Origin: a virus
Reading direction: 5' to 3' (one strand)
Virus record (IMG/VR): IMGVR_UViG_3300046665_000238
Span: 1 to 42,459 of that record
DNA: 42,459 nt
Below the pieces are notes generated by a model. That model made no database searches, was not told the DNA's origin, and saw only the letters and a list, made by a program, of their open reading frames with translations. This document shows, piece after piece, positions 14,998 through 21,756 of this stretch; positions within the stretch are counted from its first letter, which is position 1; every line of letters starts with the position of its first letter. A program made the position numbers and the translations under genes.

Positions 14998-16168
14998 TTC
15001 GGTCGTGCGGCCACACTGAGCCGTCAGGGATGTAATAGAGTGAGCCGCCGGCAACGCCGACATAGTTGTTCGTCAGCGGCACGCCGTACTCTGAGTGATC
15101 GGCGATGTGCGGCATGACATTGGTTTCGTGCTTCGCCAGCGGCTTGGCGCGATTCACCTTGAACGTCATCCCGAGCGGGTAGCCTCCGCTCGCGACCGTC
15201 ACCGAGTCCCCCCACGACATAAGCAGATGCGTGTCCTTCTCGGGCTGTGACAGCCCGTCAAAGGATCGAGTCTGGTTGTCGGCCATCATCAGGTTTTCCT
15301 GATTGCCCGAGCGGAAGCAGTGGCTATGCGGCCACTCTTCCTTTTCCATGCAGCTCCCGTTGCGGTCGACCATAATCAGCCGCTTGCCCTCGCGAAGCAG
15401 CGTGATCGACAGACCATTCGGTCCACTCTCGAAGGCGTACGCTGATTGCTTATCCGGCCTGACTTTGAACCTCAGGAAGTCCTCTCGGCGAATGATGAAC
15501 CCATTGCTTCGAATGTGCGGGTTCGGGAATCGGGTGAAGTCTGCGAGGAAGTGATACGGGCCGCCGGGCTTGAGCGTCGAGCGCCAAAACGCATCCCACT
15601 TTTCGGACAGATACACCTCGTAGAACTGGCCGTGCTTGCGCGCAATAGACGGTTTCGCTTCCATCCATACCGCAGCCTGCTTGCGAAGGACAAACCCGAA
15701 GTAGTCGGCAAGCTTTTGCTCGTATGTGATGCCTTGATTGCCAGCCAACCAGACGGCCTTCCCCGTCAGGGCGAGCGAGTCGTACAGACTTTCGTACGAT
15801 GCTGACGCGCCGGCCACGCCGACAGACTCGTCATCGATCGCGTGCCGCAGATGCGCGAGCCAGTTATCCGAGAGGATCTCGGTGTGCGTGTTGATGAAGC
15901 ACACGTGCTTGGCGTCGATCTGGTGCGCGGCCTGGACATAGGCGCCGATGTCGTAGTGCTCATCGGTCACGCGCACCTCACAGTGCGGCAGTTCAAATTC
16001 TGCCCGCGCGGCAGCCAGATCCGGCTCGTGCTCGAATCCCTTGTAGATAATCACCAGCTTATGCGAGCAGCCCGCCGGATGCCGCTTGTAAGAATCCAGG
16101 AAGCGCCGGAAAGAATCCAACCCCTCAGCGTGACGGGCCAGATAGAAGACGGCGAGATCAATGCTCAT
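14990..16168 (-). CDS. Glycosyltransferase-like cargo protein (GT-A fold, RgpF-like)
   Basis: A 392-residue protein with no membrane segment. The N-terminal 130 residues show a GT-A pattern: LAVFYLAR strand, a helix with FRRFLDSYKRH, KLVIIYKGF, then HYDIGAYVQAA and VCFINTHTEILSDNWL. The DIGAY and FIN..EIL..W motifs resemble rhamnan/rhamnose transferases of the RgpF type; the usual acidic D-x-D position reads NTHTE. The start has GGAGG eight bases upstream and its own promoter. It faces the late operon and overlaps the last fibre gene tail to tail. Most likely it alters host surface sugars in the lysogen, blocking superinfection; that role is inferred. Confidence 0.72.
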   Translation of the reverse strand: MSIDLAVFYLARHAEGLDSFRRFLDSYKRHPAGCSHKLVIIYKGFEHEPDLAAARAEFELPHCEVRVTDEHYDIGAYVQAAHQIDAKHVCFINTHTEILSDNWLAHLRHAIDDESVGVAGASASYESLYDSLALTGKAVWLAGNQGITYEQKLADYFGFVLRKQAAVWMEAKPSIARKHGQFYEVYLSEKWDAFWRSTLKPGGPYHFLADFTRFPNPHIRSNGFIIRREDFLRFKVRPDKQSAYAFESGPNGLSITLLREGKRLIMVDRNGSCMEKEEWPHSHCFRSGNQENLMMADNQTRSFDGLSQPEKDTHLLMSWGDSVTVASGGYPLGMTFKVNRAKPLAKHETNVMPHIADHSEYGVPLTNNYVGVAGGSLYYIPDGSVWPHDRII

Positions 16169-16198
16169 GGTGCCTCCGGTTCATATTTTTACGCGCGG

Positions 16199-16240
16199 AT
16201 TGTAGCGCAAAGAAAACGCTACCTCGAAAGGCAGCGTTCT
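16199..16240 (-). promoter_or_regulatory. Promoter and upstream hairpin of the glycosyltransferase gene
   Basis: On the minus strand a hairpin of GAGAACGCTGCC-type stem with GGTAGCGTTTTC is followed by TTTCTTT, a terminator-like shape, and then a TACAAT -10 hexamer at 16204-16199, about 31 bases before the start codon. The -35 is weak (TTCGAG with an 18-base spacer). Together they would insulate and separately express the cargo gene. Confidence 0.5.
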
Positions 16241-16241
16241 C

Positions 16242-16503
16242 GCTGGTGCTACGGCTGGTGCTACATGAATCGGCACAATCTTTGTTGGGCCTTATCTGAC
16301 AATACTCTCAGGTTTTTGCTCGGTCCAGTCCATCATCGGTGCTATAGAAACGCGGCGGGGGCTTGAATTCATTGGGTTGCGGCGCTGGTACTGGGTTTGA
16401 CGGCCTTTCCGCGCAGGTCTCGTTTCGTGCTGATTTGGCCCATTTTACCTCGGTTTGAACACGAAGTGCTACGATGTAGCACCTTGGAATCACCGTGTAG
16501 CAC
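16242..16503. repeat. GGTGCTAC repeat cluster, candidate integrase arm sites / attP region
   Basis: This 344-base gap between the glycosyltransferase and integrase genes holds no gene I can support. It carries repeated GGTGCTAC: direct copies at 16245 and 16257 (inside a tandem GCTGGTGCTAC), one with a changed last base at 16338, a perfect palindrome GTGCTACGATGTAGCAC at 16466-16482, and an inverted copy at 16497-16503, only ten bases from the integrase start. Two more face each other inside int (16782, 16801). Position and arrangement fit arm-type integrase sites and autoregulation. I could not identify a crossover core. Confidence 0.6.
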
Positions 16504-16512
16504 TGAGGAAAC

Positions 16513-17601
16513 ATGGGAACAATCACAACTCGAACCCGCAGCGACAAGAGTATAGGTTACACCGCGCAGATTCGTCTGAAGCGTGGCGGCAAGGTCATCC
16601 ACACTGAGGCCAAGACCTTCGACCGCAGGCCCGCCGCAGAAGCGTGGATGACGAAGCGGGAGCGCGAACTTGCGCAGCCTGGCGCACTGGAAACCATAAG
16701 CCAGAACGATCCGACGCTCGCCGACGTGATCGACCGGTACGTCAGGGAGTCGCGCCGCGAACTCGGGCGTACGAAAGCGCAGGTGCTACAGACGATCTCC
16801 GTAGCACCGATCGGCGGCCGGAATTGCTCCGAAATCACCAGCTCGGTCATCGTCGAATTCGCGCACGGCCTAGGCGTGCAGCCGCAGACGGTCGGCAATT
16901 ACATTTCGCATCTGGCATCAGTCTTCGTCGTCGCTCGGCCGGCGTGGGGCTATCCGCTCGACATGAAGGCGATGCAAGACGCGCGTGTCGTGCTGAAGAA
17001 ACTCGGATCGGTCAGTAAGTCGAAAAAGCGCGATCGTCGTCCGACTGTCGACGAGTTAGACCGTCTGATGAAATACTTCCAGAAGTCGCGAGCCGCCCGC
17101 GGTGACACAGTGCCGATGATGGCGATGGTTGCGATGACGCTGTTCTCGATGCGCCGCGAGGAAGAGATTTGTCGGATCGAATGGAAGGATCTCGACGAGG
17201 AAGGATGCCGCGTCATGGTGCGCGACCTGAAACACCCAGGCGAGAAGCAGGGCAACGACCAATGGTGCGACCTGACGCCCGAGGCGCTGCGCGTTGTTAT
17301 GGCTCAACCGCGTACAGAGAAACGGATCTTCCCGCACAAAGCGCGCTCGGTCAGTTCGGCTTTCACGCGCGCGGTGCAGGTTATTGGGATAGACGACCTG
17401 CACATGAACGATCTGCGCCATGAAGGCGCGAGCAGGCTGACAGAGATGGGGTGGAGCATTCAGCGTGTAGCGGCCGTGACAGGGCACCGCAGTTGGGCGA
17501 CCCTCAAGCGCTACACGCATCATCGGCAGGTAGGAGACAAATGGGCTGACTGGCAATGGCTCGACGTGATCGCAGCGCCTCAGACGACGCCGGCAAGCTG
17601 A
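16513..17601 (+). CDS. int: Tyrosine recombinase, phage integrase
   Basis: A 362-residue integrase. Residues 1-60 form the arm-binding N-terminal beta domain, 65-165 the core-binding SAM-like domain, and 175-340 the catalytic domain. Visible catalytic residues are Arg214 (SMRREEE), Lys240 (DLKHPG), Arg302 (NDLRHEG), His325 (TGHRSW) and Tyr334 (KRYTHH). The usual His of the HxxR box is Asn299, an uncommon change. The LRHEGASRL wording resembles Rci-type and many prophage integrases. The start has TGAGGAAAC upstream. The 3' end overlaps the opposing PrtN-like gene by 22 bases. The GGTGCTAC palindrome covers the likely promoter (TACGAT), which suggests self-regulation. Confidence 0.95.
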   Translation: MGTITTRTRSDKSIGYTAQIRLKRGGKVIHTEAKTFDRRPAAEAWMTKRERELAQPGALETISQNDPTLADVIDRYVRESRRELGRTKAQVLQTISVAPIGGRNCSEITSSVIVEFAHGLGVQPQTVGNYISHLASVFVVARPAWGYPLDMKAMQDARVVLKKLGSVSKSKKRDRRPTVDELDRLMKYFQKSRAARGDTVPMMAMVAMTLFSMRREEEICRIEWKDLDEEGCRVMVRDLKHPGEKQGNDQWCDLTPEALRVVMAQPRTEKRIFPHKARSVSSAFTRAVQVIGIDDLHMNDLRHEGASRLTEMGWSIQRVAAVTGHRSWATLKRYTHHRQVGDKWADWQWLDVIAAPQTTPAS

Positions 17602-17846
17602 TTGCACTCCTTCCGGGCCGCCGCCGTGCGCTTGTCGATGTACGCTGCTAGGTCAGTCAGGTGCACGCCCTTGGCGCCCTTCTGCGACGACTCCATGCGC
17701 ACCAGCGGAAGCGGGATCTCGCCCGCTCCGATCTTGCGCAGGAGGTTCGGCAACGTCAGCGGCGCGAAGAAGTCGCGGCAAATGGTGTCGATCGGGATAA
17801 CCGGTGCCGCTTCGTATCGAGCCATCAATAAAAACGTTGTATTCAT
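17580..17846 (-). CDS. Pyocin activator PrtN-family protein
   Basis: An 88-residue protein matching the PrtN pattern along its whole length: MNTTFLLMARYEAAPVIPID start, ICRDFFAPLTLPNLLRKIGAGEIPLP, VRMESSQKGAKGVHLTDLAAYID, and a basic end. PrtN activates pyocin genes in Pseudomonas; in phages of Burkholderia-type hosts relatives often sit beside the integrase, where an excisionase-like or activator role is suspected. Here it is the last gene of the leftward early operon and overlaps int tail to tail by 22 bases. The ATG follows the upstream TAG directly. Family assignment is firm; the role in this phage is open. Confidence 0.85.
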   Translation of the reverse strand: MNTTFLLMARYEAAPVIPIDTICRDFFAPLTLPNLLRKIGAGEIPLPLVRMESSQKGAKGVHLTDLAAYIDKRTAAARKECNQLAGVV

Positions 17847-18143
17847 CTAGAATCCCCGAATCGTTTTCTTTACCGCTTCCCAGAAGTCGCGGGCAAATAC
17901 CATGGCCTCAGACAGAAGAGGGCGCCCGAACTTCTTGAAGAGGTCGACTGCTAGCGCCGATAGGATGAAGACCAAAAAGATTGCGATTAGCACAACGCCG
18001 AACACTTTGACGTTGTGCAAGAACCCGGACACGCAACGGGCGGACGAGCAATCGTAGCGTCCGTTCCACCCCCGCGCCATCGCTTCCGCTGTTGCGGAAA
18101 ATGCAACTGTTGCTACCGCCGCGTGCTTGCGATCAAATCCCAT
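17847..18143 (-). CDS. Small membrane protein, function unknown
   Basis: A 98-residue protein with one clear membrane segment (VFGVVLIAIFLVFILSALAV, residues about 47-66) and a weaker hydrophobic N-terminus. Two Cys lie in the loop between (YDCSSARCVSGF). The C-terminal tail is basic and probably cytoplasmic. It overlaps the stop of the upstream gene by 11 bases and its TAG abuts the PrtN-like ATG. I recognise no family. Superinfection or host-envelope functions are possible for such early membrane proteins but nothing here shows it. Confidence 0.6.
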   Translation of the reverse strand: MGFDRKHAAVATVAFSATAEAMARGWNGRYDCSSARCVSGFLHNVKVFGVVLIAIFLVFILSALAVDLFKKFGRPLLSEAMVFARDFWEAVKKTIRGF

Positions 18144-18573
18144 CCGCCACCCCCTTAGCCTGCAATGCCGCGTCGATAGCGGCTAGGGCCTTCTCCTTGA
18201 ACCAGTAGGCGTCGTGGTCGTAGGACGGTGATCCGTGATAACGACAATTGATTGCCGATATTTCTTCTCGTAGGTGCCGCATCGAATCTATGTCGGCGCT
18301 GTGCTGGGGGGCGGCGTAGACCTTCGTGCCCGCCTCGGGCTTCGTGCCGTAGAACCTAACGCTCGTCACAGTGTCGCCATCGGTATCGCGATAGCGGACG
18401 ACTTCGCCGACTGCCTCCCCGCTGCTCTTGCCGCACTCGGCTTGCGCATCGCTCACAGTGCGGCGGGCGGATCTGAACGCGTCCATCAACGCTTTGCGCG
18501 TCGCAAGCTTCTGCCCGTAACCCTCCGCGCTGTCGTATTCTTCAATCAAATCGCGGAAGTCTTCGTCAGTCAT
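18133..18573 (-). CDS. Modular accessory protein, function unknown
   Basis: A 146-residue protein with an acidic helical N-terminus (MTDEDFRDLIEEYDSAEGYG), a central RFYGTKPEAGTKVYAAPQ segment, and a helical end (WFKEKALAAIDAALQAKG). The YAAPQ and SDAQAEC pieces are the kind of interchangeable blocks seen in accessory phage proteins. A 22-base DNA block coding SDAQAEC is repeated exactly in the next gene upstream. GGGAGC precedes the start. It overlaps neighbours on both sides. No function can be assigned. Confidence 0.6.
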   Translation of the reverse strand: MTDEDFRDLIEEYDSAEGYGQKLATRKALMDAFRSARRTVSDAQAECGKSSGEAVGEVVRYRDTDGDTVTSVRFYGTKPEAGTKVYAAPQHSADIDSMRHLREEISAINCRYHGSPSYDHDAYWFKEKALAAIDAALQAKGVADGI

Positions 18574-19150
18574 TGCCCGCTCCCTTGTTCATTGCCTGTT
18601 CGATGGCGCGGACGAAGCGAATGTATTGCATCGCTCCGAAGTGATATTTCTTGTCGCCAAAACAGCCGTCGATCAGCGGGTAAATTTCCTCATCCGTCAG
18701 CGCACGCGGGGCGCACTCGGCTTGCGCATCGCTCGGGGCGGGGCCGGTGTAAAGCGGCCTGACGTTGTATCCTCTATTCCGGTGCCATTCAATTTGCGCT
18801 GCATCCAACTGAAACCATTCATCGGTTGCTTTCGATTGATACTGCCACGCCACCGGCTGCGCGCTCGCATCGGATGCGGCACACTCGGCTTGCGGGGCGG
18901 TGATAAATCCAAGAGGTCGGCTGCGCGCGTCAGGCCCGCCCGGTTCCTCTCCGAAGTAGTGCCCGAGTTCAGGTTCGTCCGGCCAATCGATCAACCACGC
19001 CACCGCCTCACCCTTGCCGCCATCCGATAGAAGGGCGCGGGCTTCGTAATACTCAATCAACGGTTGCACTGCGCGCAGCAACTGATCGTCGCCATGAGTT
19101 TTGAGGTTCAGCACGGCCAAGTCGAGCGCGGCTTTCTGTTCGTCGTTCAT
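18566..19150 (-). CDS. Modular accessory protein with PVAWQY / VRPLYT blocks
   Basis: A 194-residue protein. I placed the start at 19150 (MNDEQKAAL) because GGAGAAG lies upstream, not at the ORF limit 19198. The chain is built from blocks common in early proteins of many phages: EAVAWLIDWPDEPELG, QPVAWQYQSKATDEWFQL, GYNVRPLYTGPAPSDAQAEC, and a helical end RFVRAIEQAMNKGAG. The blocks are joined by short AQAEC-type linkers that share DNA with the next gene. Function is unknown. It overlaps both neighbours by a few bases. Confidence 0.65.
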   Translation of the reverse strand: MNDEQKAALDLAVLNLKTHGDDQLLRAVQPLIEYYEARALLSDGGKGEAVAWLIDWPDEPELGHYFGEEPGGPDARSRPLGFITAPQAECAASDASAQPVAWQYQSKATDEWFQLDAAQIEWHRNRGYNVRPLYTGPAPSDAQAECAPRALTDEEIYPLIDGCFGDKKYHFGAMQYIRFVRAIEQAMNKGAGND

Positions 19151-19677
19151 TTCTTCTCCTTGGCAATTGCGGCGCAAACAACAAGGGCGCGGAGACATTC
19201 CGCCAATTCCTCGTCGCCTTCAGTAACCATGTCTGCCGCAACTTTCAGCAGTTCGTCTTTCTGATGGCGCGTCAAAGTAACGTCGCTCGGATTCACATAA
19301 GCATCGTTCGAATCATTGCCGCCATCGGCTCGGACATTCGCCCGAATCCAATCATCCATGCGAACGCCATCCGGGCACCCTGCGTCAGTACAGGCTTGCA
19401 TCAGCCGATCGCAACAGTCGTTGGCTATCTTCAATCGTGCTTCAGTGCCGCCATCCGGCACGGCAGACGATGCGGCGCGGGCGTCGTTCCATCCGTCGCG
19501 ATACGCTGAACTCATCAGGCTCGACACATGAAGGCCCGCGCCTCCACATTCGAGAGTCCATTTCTTCAGCGCTTCATCTCGCTCCGCTGCTACGTCTGCG
19601 CGGTCAGGAGCGCGCCATTCGCCGGTCACCGGGTCTACTGTAACGCGTTCGTCCGCGCGGTCATTGGTATTGGTCAC
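19147..19677 (-). CDS. Accessory early protein, function unknown
   Basis: A 176-residue protein starting at GTG 19677, which overlaps the previous stop (GTGA) and has AGGAG ten bases upstream. The N-terminus contains DPVTGEWRAPDRADVAAERDEALKK, the middle has four Cys (LECGGAG, CCDRLMQACTDAGC), and the C-terminus is helical. I recognise no named family. It belongs to the tightly coupled block of accessory genes at the left end of the early operon. Confidence 0.6.
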   Translation of the reverse strand: MTNTNDRADERVTVDPVTGEWRAPDRADVAAERDEALKKWTLECGGAGLHVSSLMSSAYRDGWNDARAASSAVPDGGTEARLKIANDCCDRLMQACTDAGCPDGVRMDDWIRANVRADGGNDSNDAYVNPSDVTLTRHQKDELLKVAADMVTEGDEELAECLRALVVCAAIAKEKK

Positions 19678-19853
19678 TTTCCACTCCTTGCGATCAGCAC
19701 GCTGCCGATCCTGATTTCACACGTTGCGCCCCACACTCGGGCGAAGAGTTCTGCGACCGATCCAGCCGCTTTGAGCATCAGCACGCTAGTCGGCATATTT
19801 GCGTTGCATAGCGCTCGTAGGTGCGTGAGAGCGGCGGTCTTTGTGGGGGTCAT
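19674..19853 (-). CDS. Small accessory protein, function unknown
   Basis: A 59-residue protein starting MTPTKTAALTHLRALC. The open frame extends further upstream, but that part lies antisense-frame over a clearly better small gene (19855-20004), so the start at 19853, one base beyond that gene's stop, is preferred. It contains a central hydrophobic helix and ends IRIGSVLIARSGK. The stop overlaps the next GTG start. No family recognised. Confidence 0.5.
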   Translation of the reverse strand: MTPTKTAALTHLRALCNANMPTSVLMLKAAGSVAELFARVWGATCEIRIGSVLIARSGK

Positions 19854-19854
19854 G

Positions 19855-20004
19855 CTATTGCCACCACTCATGGCCTTCGCCGTCGCAGTGCTCGCATACC
19901 AGCAGTCCATCGCTGGAGTCACCTGATCCGCCGCACTTCGGGCAAAAACCTCCGTTCTCTCGCTCGTCAAGCTCAGAGTCTTCGGGTGGTGTGTTCTCGC
20001 TCAT
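19855..20004 (-). CDS. Tiny DnaJ-type zinc-finger protein
   Basis: A 49-residue protein. After an acidic start (MSENTPPEDSELDERENG) it contains FCPKCGGSGDSSDGLLVC and then EHCDGEGHEWW, that is CxxCGGSG and CxxCDGEG, the two halves of one DnaJ-like zinc finger. Such short proteins are common in phage early operons and may bind host or phage proteins. AGAGAGAAATC precedes the ATG. The stop is separated by one base from the next ATG, so the two are translationally coupled. Confidence 0.65.
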   Translation of the reverse strand: MSENTPPEDSELDERENGGFCPKCGGSGDSSDGLLVCEHCDGEGHEWWQ

Positions 20005-20052
20005 GATTTCTCTCTATCGTGTCCGGCGCTGTGCGCCATTATTCGGCGGTTG

Positions 20053-20244
20053 CTATTCGCTCGGATCAGCCAGCCCGGCCATGAGTAGAGCCTGATAGCG
20101 CGGGTAGCCTTCTTCGACGAGCATCTCGAAGCGCTTCCAGTCCTGGTCGATACTCGGGTAGTGGCACTCGGCGCACCAGCGCGAGCCGAAGACTTGCGTC
20201 TCCTTCCTGCACTTCAGGCAGCGGCATACGATGCGCTCGCTCAC
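20053..20244 (-). CDS. Small zinc-ribbon protein
   Basis: A 63-residue protein with CRCLKC and WCAEC, a probable four-Cys zinc ribbon, followed by a helical tail (WKRFEMLVEEGYPRYQALLMAG). The start is GTG 20244, overlapping the upstream stop (GTGA) with GGAGAAAGC as ribosome site. The helical tail resembles sequences that occur in phage early proteins of unknown function. No enzymatic motif is present. Confidence 0.65.
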   Translation of the reverse strand: MSERIVCRCLKCRKETQVFGSRWCAECHYPSIDQDWKRFEMLVEEGYPRYQALLMAGLADPSE

Positions 20245-20573
20245 GCTTTCTCTCCGGTTGCCTTGGCGATCGCGGCGCGTGCTATACCAAACGCTTGATC
20301 GACAGCGCTTCCACGCGGGCCAAGGTGCGGGTTTTCGTCATACGCTTTGGTGTATGCAATCAGCGCTTCGAGCAGTTCCGGCGCGGCGGCGATCAGGCGT
20401 CCATTTTCTGCACTCGGCTTGCCAGTGACCGGATCTACAATGTCAGCCGCGACAGCAACATCATCTACACCACATGCCGGTGCGTACACGTACACCTCGT
20501 CATAGACGAACTCGCCATTTCGGCCGCTGCCAGCCCAATTAACGGCCCACGGTCCCTTCGTAAACTTGCTCAT
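20241..20573 (-). CDS. Conserved phage early protein (FTKGPW family), function unknown
   Basis: A 110-residue protein starting MSKFTKGPWAV, with ENGRLIAAAPELLEALIAY and a closing AIAKATGEKA. This start-to-end pattern (KGPW ... N.RLIAAAP.LLEAL ... A.I.KA) is very widespread in phage and prophage early regions but has no known function. I chose ATG 20573 over the ORF limit because AGGAGAAATGGA precedes it. It is the first full gene after promoter P1 and the short leader frame. Confidence 0.75.
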   Translation of the reverse strand: MSKFTKGPWAVNWAGSGRNGEFVYDEVYVYAPACGVDDVAVAADIVDPVTGKPSAENGRLIAAAPELLEALIAYTKAYDENPHLGPRGSAVDQAFGIARAAIAKATGEKA

Positions 20574-20649
20574 TCCATTTCTCCTCGTACCGGCCACTTC
20601 ACATTGCGCCGCGTTGAACATGTGTCTGTCTGCTTTAGAAACGACCGAG

Positions 20650-20733
20650 CTATAACTGCGCTCGATCGTGTGTGAAGAAGGCGGCCACGCGCAGATGCGG
20701 GCGTAATAACGCGAATATCGTGTAGTTGGTCAT
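20650..20733 (-). CDS. Leader peptide behind promoter P1 (27 residues)
   Basis: A 27-residue frame starting at ATG 20733 with GGAAGGAA seven bases upstream, one of the best ribosome sites in the region. The peptide (MTNYTIFALLRPHLRVAAFF...) has no recognised relative. Its DNA resembles the beginning of the gene behind promoter P2: both have the same ribosome site and a TTATTACGC stretch near codon 10. It may be a regulatory leader or the remains of a duplicated gene start. Confidence 0.5.
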   Translation of the reverse strand: MTNYTIFALLRPHLRVAAFFTHDRAQL

Positions 20734-20784
20734 GCTGGTTTCCTTCCGTTCGTTGTTTTAGTGGGTGATCCTGTTACGGGATTA

Positions 20785-20813
20785 AAGATACCGTAATCGT
20801 ATCTATCCCGCAA
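20785..20813 (-). promoter_or_regulatory. Promoter P1 with dyad operator in the spacer
   Basis: Minus strand: -35 TTGCGG (20813-20808), 17-base spacer, -10 TATCTT (20790-20785). The dyad GATACGATTACGGTATC fills the spacer and overlaps the -10. Same build as P2 (27134-27162) and P4 (33520-33548). It would drive the leader and the genes from 20.7 to 17.6 kb. Confidence 0.72.
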
Positions 20814-20821
20814 GCAAAAAA

Positions 20822-21187
20822 TCATGCTTTCCGCGTTGCCATGCAAAGTTCACGGAAGCGCGCGTTGTTCGCGTCGAATCCGGCGAGGTCTGTCTTCATC
20901 CAGGCTGGCGTTTCGCCGCGCGTCGTCTTGCGCTCGATCGCTTCCTGTAAGCGCTCACCTTGGAGTAACGAGTACGTGACGCGCGAGTTCTTCACGGCGT
21001 GACGCCATACGACGCCCTTGTCGACGAGCGCGTGGAGCGTGTCGCGCACAGCAGCTCGCGGGCGATCGTGGAGTAGGGCCATCACGTCGTCTTGGGTGTA
21101 CGCGGTCCCATGCGTCATGACGTCGATCAGATCCTGATGCGCGACGGTTTCGGACTGGCGATGTGCAACGAAGGCGATGTTTTTCAT
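20822..21187 (-). CDS. Winged-helix-like DNA-binding protein
   Basis: A 121-residue protein with a pattern typical of a small winged helix: AYTQDDVMALLHDRPRAAVRDTLHALVDKGVVWRHAVKNSRVTYSL read as helix, turn, recognition helix, wing (described here in pieces: TQDDVMALL, RAAVRDTLHALVDKG, VTYSLL). The C-terminus is helical and charged. It overlaps the NinG stop by ATGA. It could be a local regulator or a structural DNA binder. The assignment is by pattern only. Confidence 0.55.
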   Translation of the reverse strand: MKNIAFVAHRQSETVAHQDLIDVMTHGTAYTQDDVMALLHDRPRAAVRDTLHALVDKGVVWRHAVKNSRVTYSLLQGERLQEAIERKTTRGETPAWMKTDLAGFDANNARFRELCMATRKA

Positions 21188-21756
21188 GCTGCTTCCTTCT
21201 TGATCCTGCGCACTTCAGCGCGATAGAACGCCTTCATTTCCAATATCTCCGCGATGGTGTATTTCATCGGTTCGTGTGGTCCTTCCAACCGCTCAACCTC
21301 GGGCAGTCCGACCTTTTTTAGCAGGTTCACTCGATAGGGGATCAAGTTGCCGGATAAGTGCACGTTGCATGGTCCGCATTGCTTATGCACATTGGACGGA
21401 TCGAAGCGGAGGGCAGGGCTAGATCCTCTTGACCTGTAATGGCCCGCATCCCACTGTCCCTGCCACGACGCGGGACGGCCGCACGATATACAGGGCAGCC
21501 CCGCATCCCGAACGCGAATCCACGCGTTGAACGCAGTCTGCAATTCATTCAGATGCGTTCCGCGCGTCTTCGCCTTCTCGATTGCTTCGCGCATTGACTT
21601 GCGTTCGGCGCGATTGGCGCGTGCTGCTTTTTGTGCGGCGACCTTTGCGGCATAGGATTGGGCGCACAGCGGCGAACATACGACTTGCATGCTGCGGACT
21701 GGAGTGAAAGTGCCGCGGCATGACCTGCACTTTTTAGGGTTCGGCGCATTTTTCAT
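21184..21756 (-). CDS. ninG: NinG (Rap) recombination protein
   Basis: A 190-residue protein of the lambda NinG/Rap family, a structure-specific nuclease that promotes phage recombination. Visible features: N-terminal zinc site (KKCRSCRGTF ... VVCSPLC), a basic coiled helix, then CISCGRPASWQGQWDAGHY and HKQCGPCNVHLSGN, the conserved HNH-like core. I chose ATG 21756, which overlaps the previous stop as ATGA, over an ATG four codons upstream. It sits next to ninB as in lambdoid phages. Confidence 0.92.
   Translation of the reverse strand: MKNAPNPKKCRSCRGTFTPVRSMQVVCSPLCAQSYAAKVAAQKAARANRAERKSMREAIEKAKTRGTHLNELQTAFNAWIRVRDAGLPCISCGRPASWQGQWDAGHYRSRGSSPALRFDPSNVHKQCGPCNVHLSGNLIPYRVNLLKKVGLPEVERLEGPHEPMKYTIAEILEMKAFYRAEVRRIKKEAA

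Noticed and set aside
16369-16602. Leftward frames across the integrase start region
   Set aside because: Antisense shadows of int and of the repeat region with no ribosome sites.
18433-20422. CRISPR-like array from the repeated 22-base block
   Set aside because: Only two exact copies, irregular spacing, and both lie inside coding frames.
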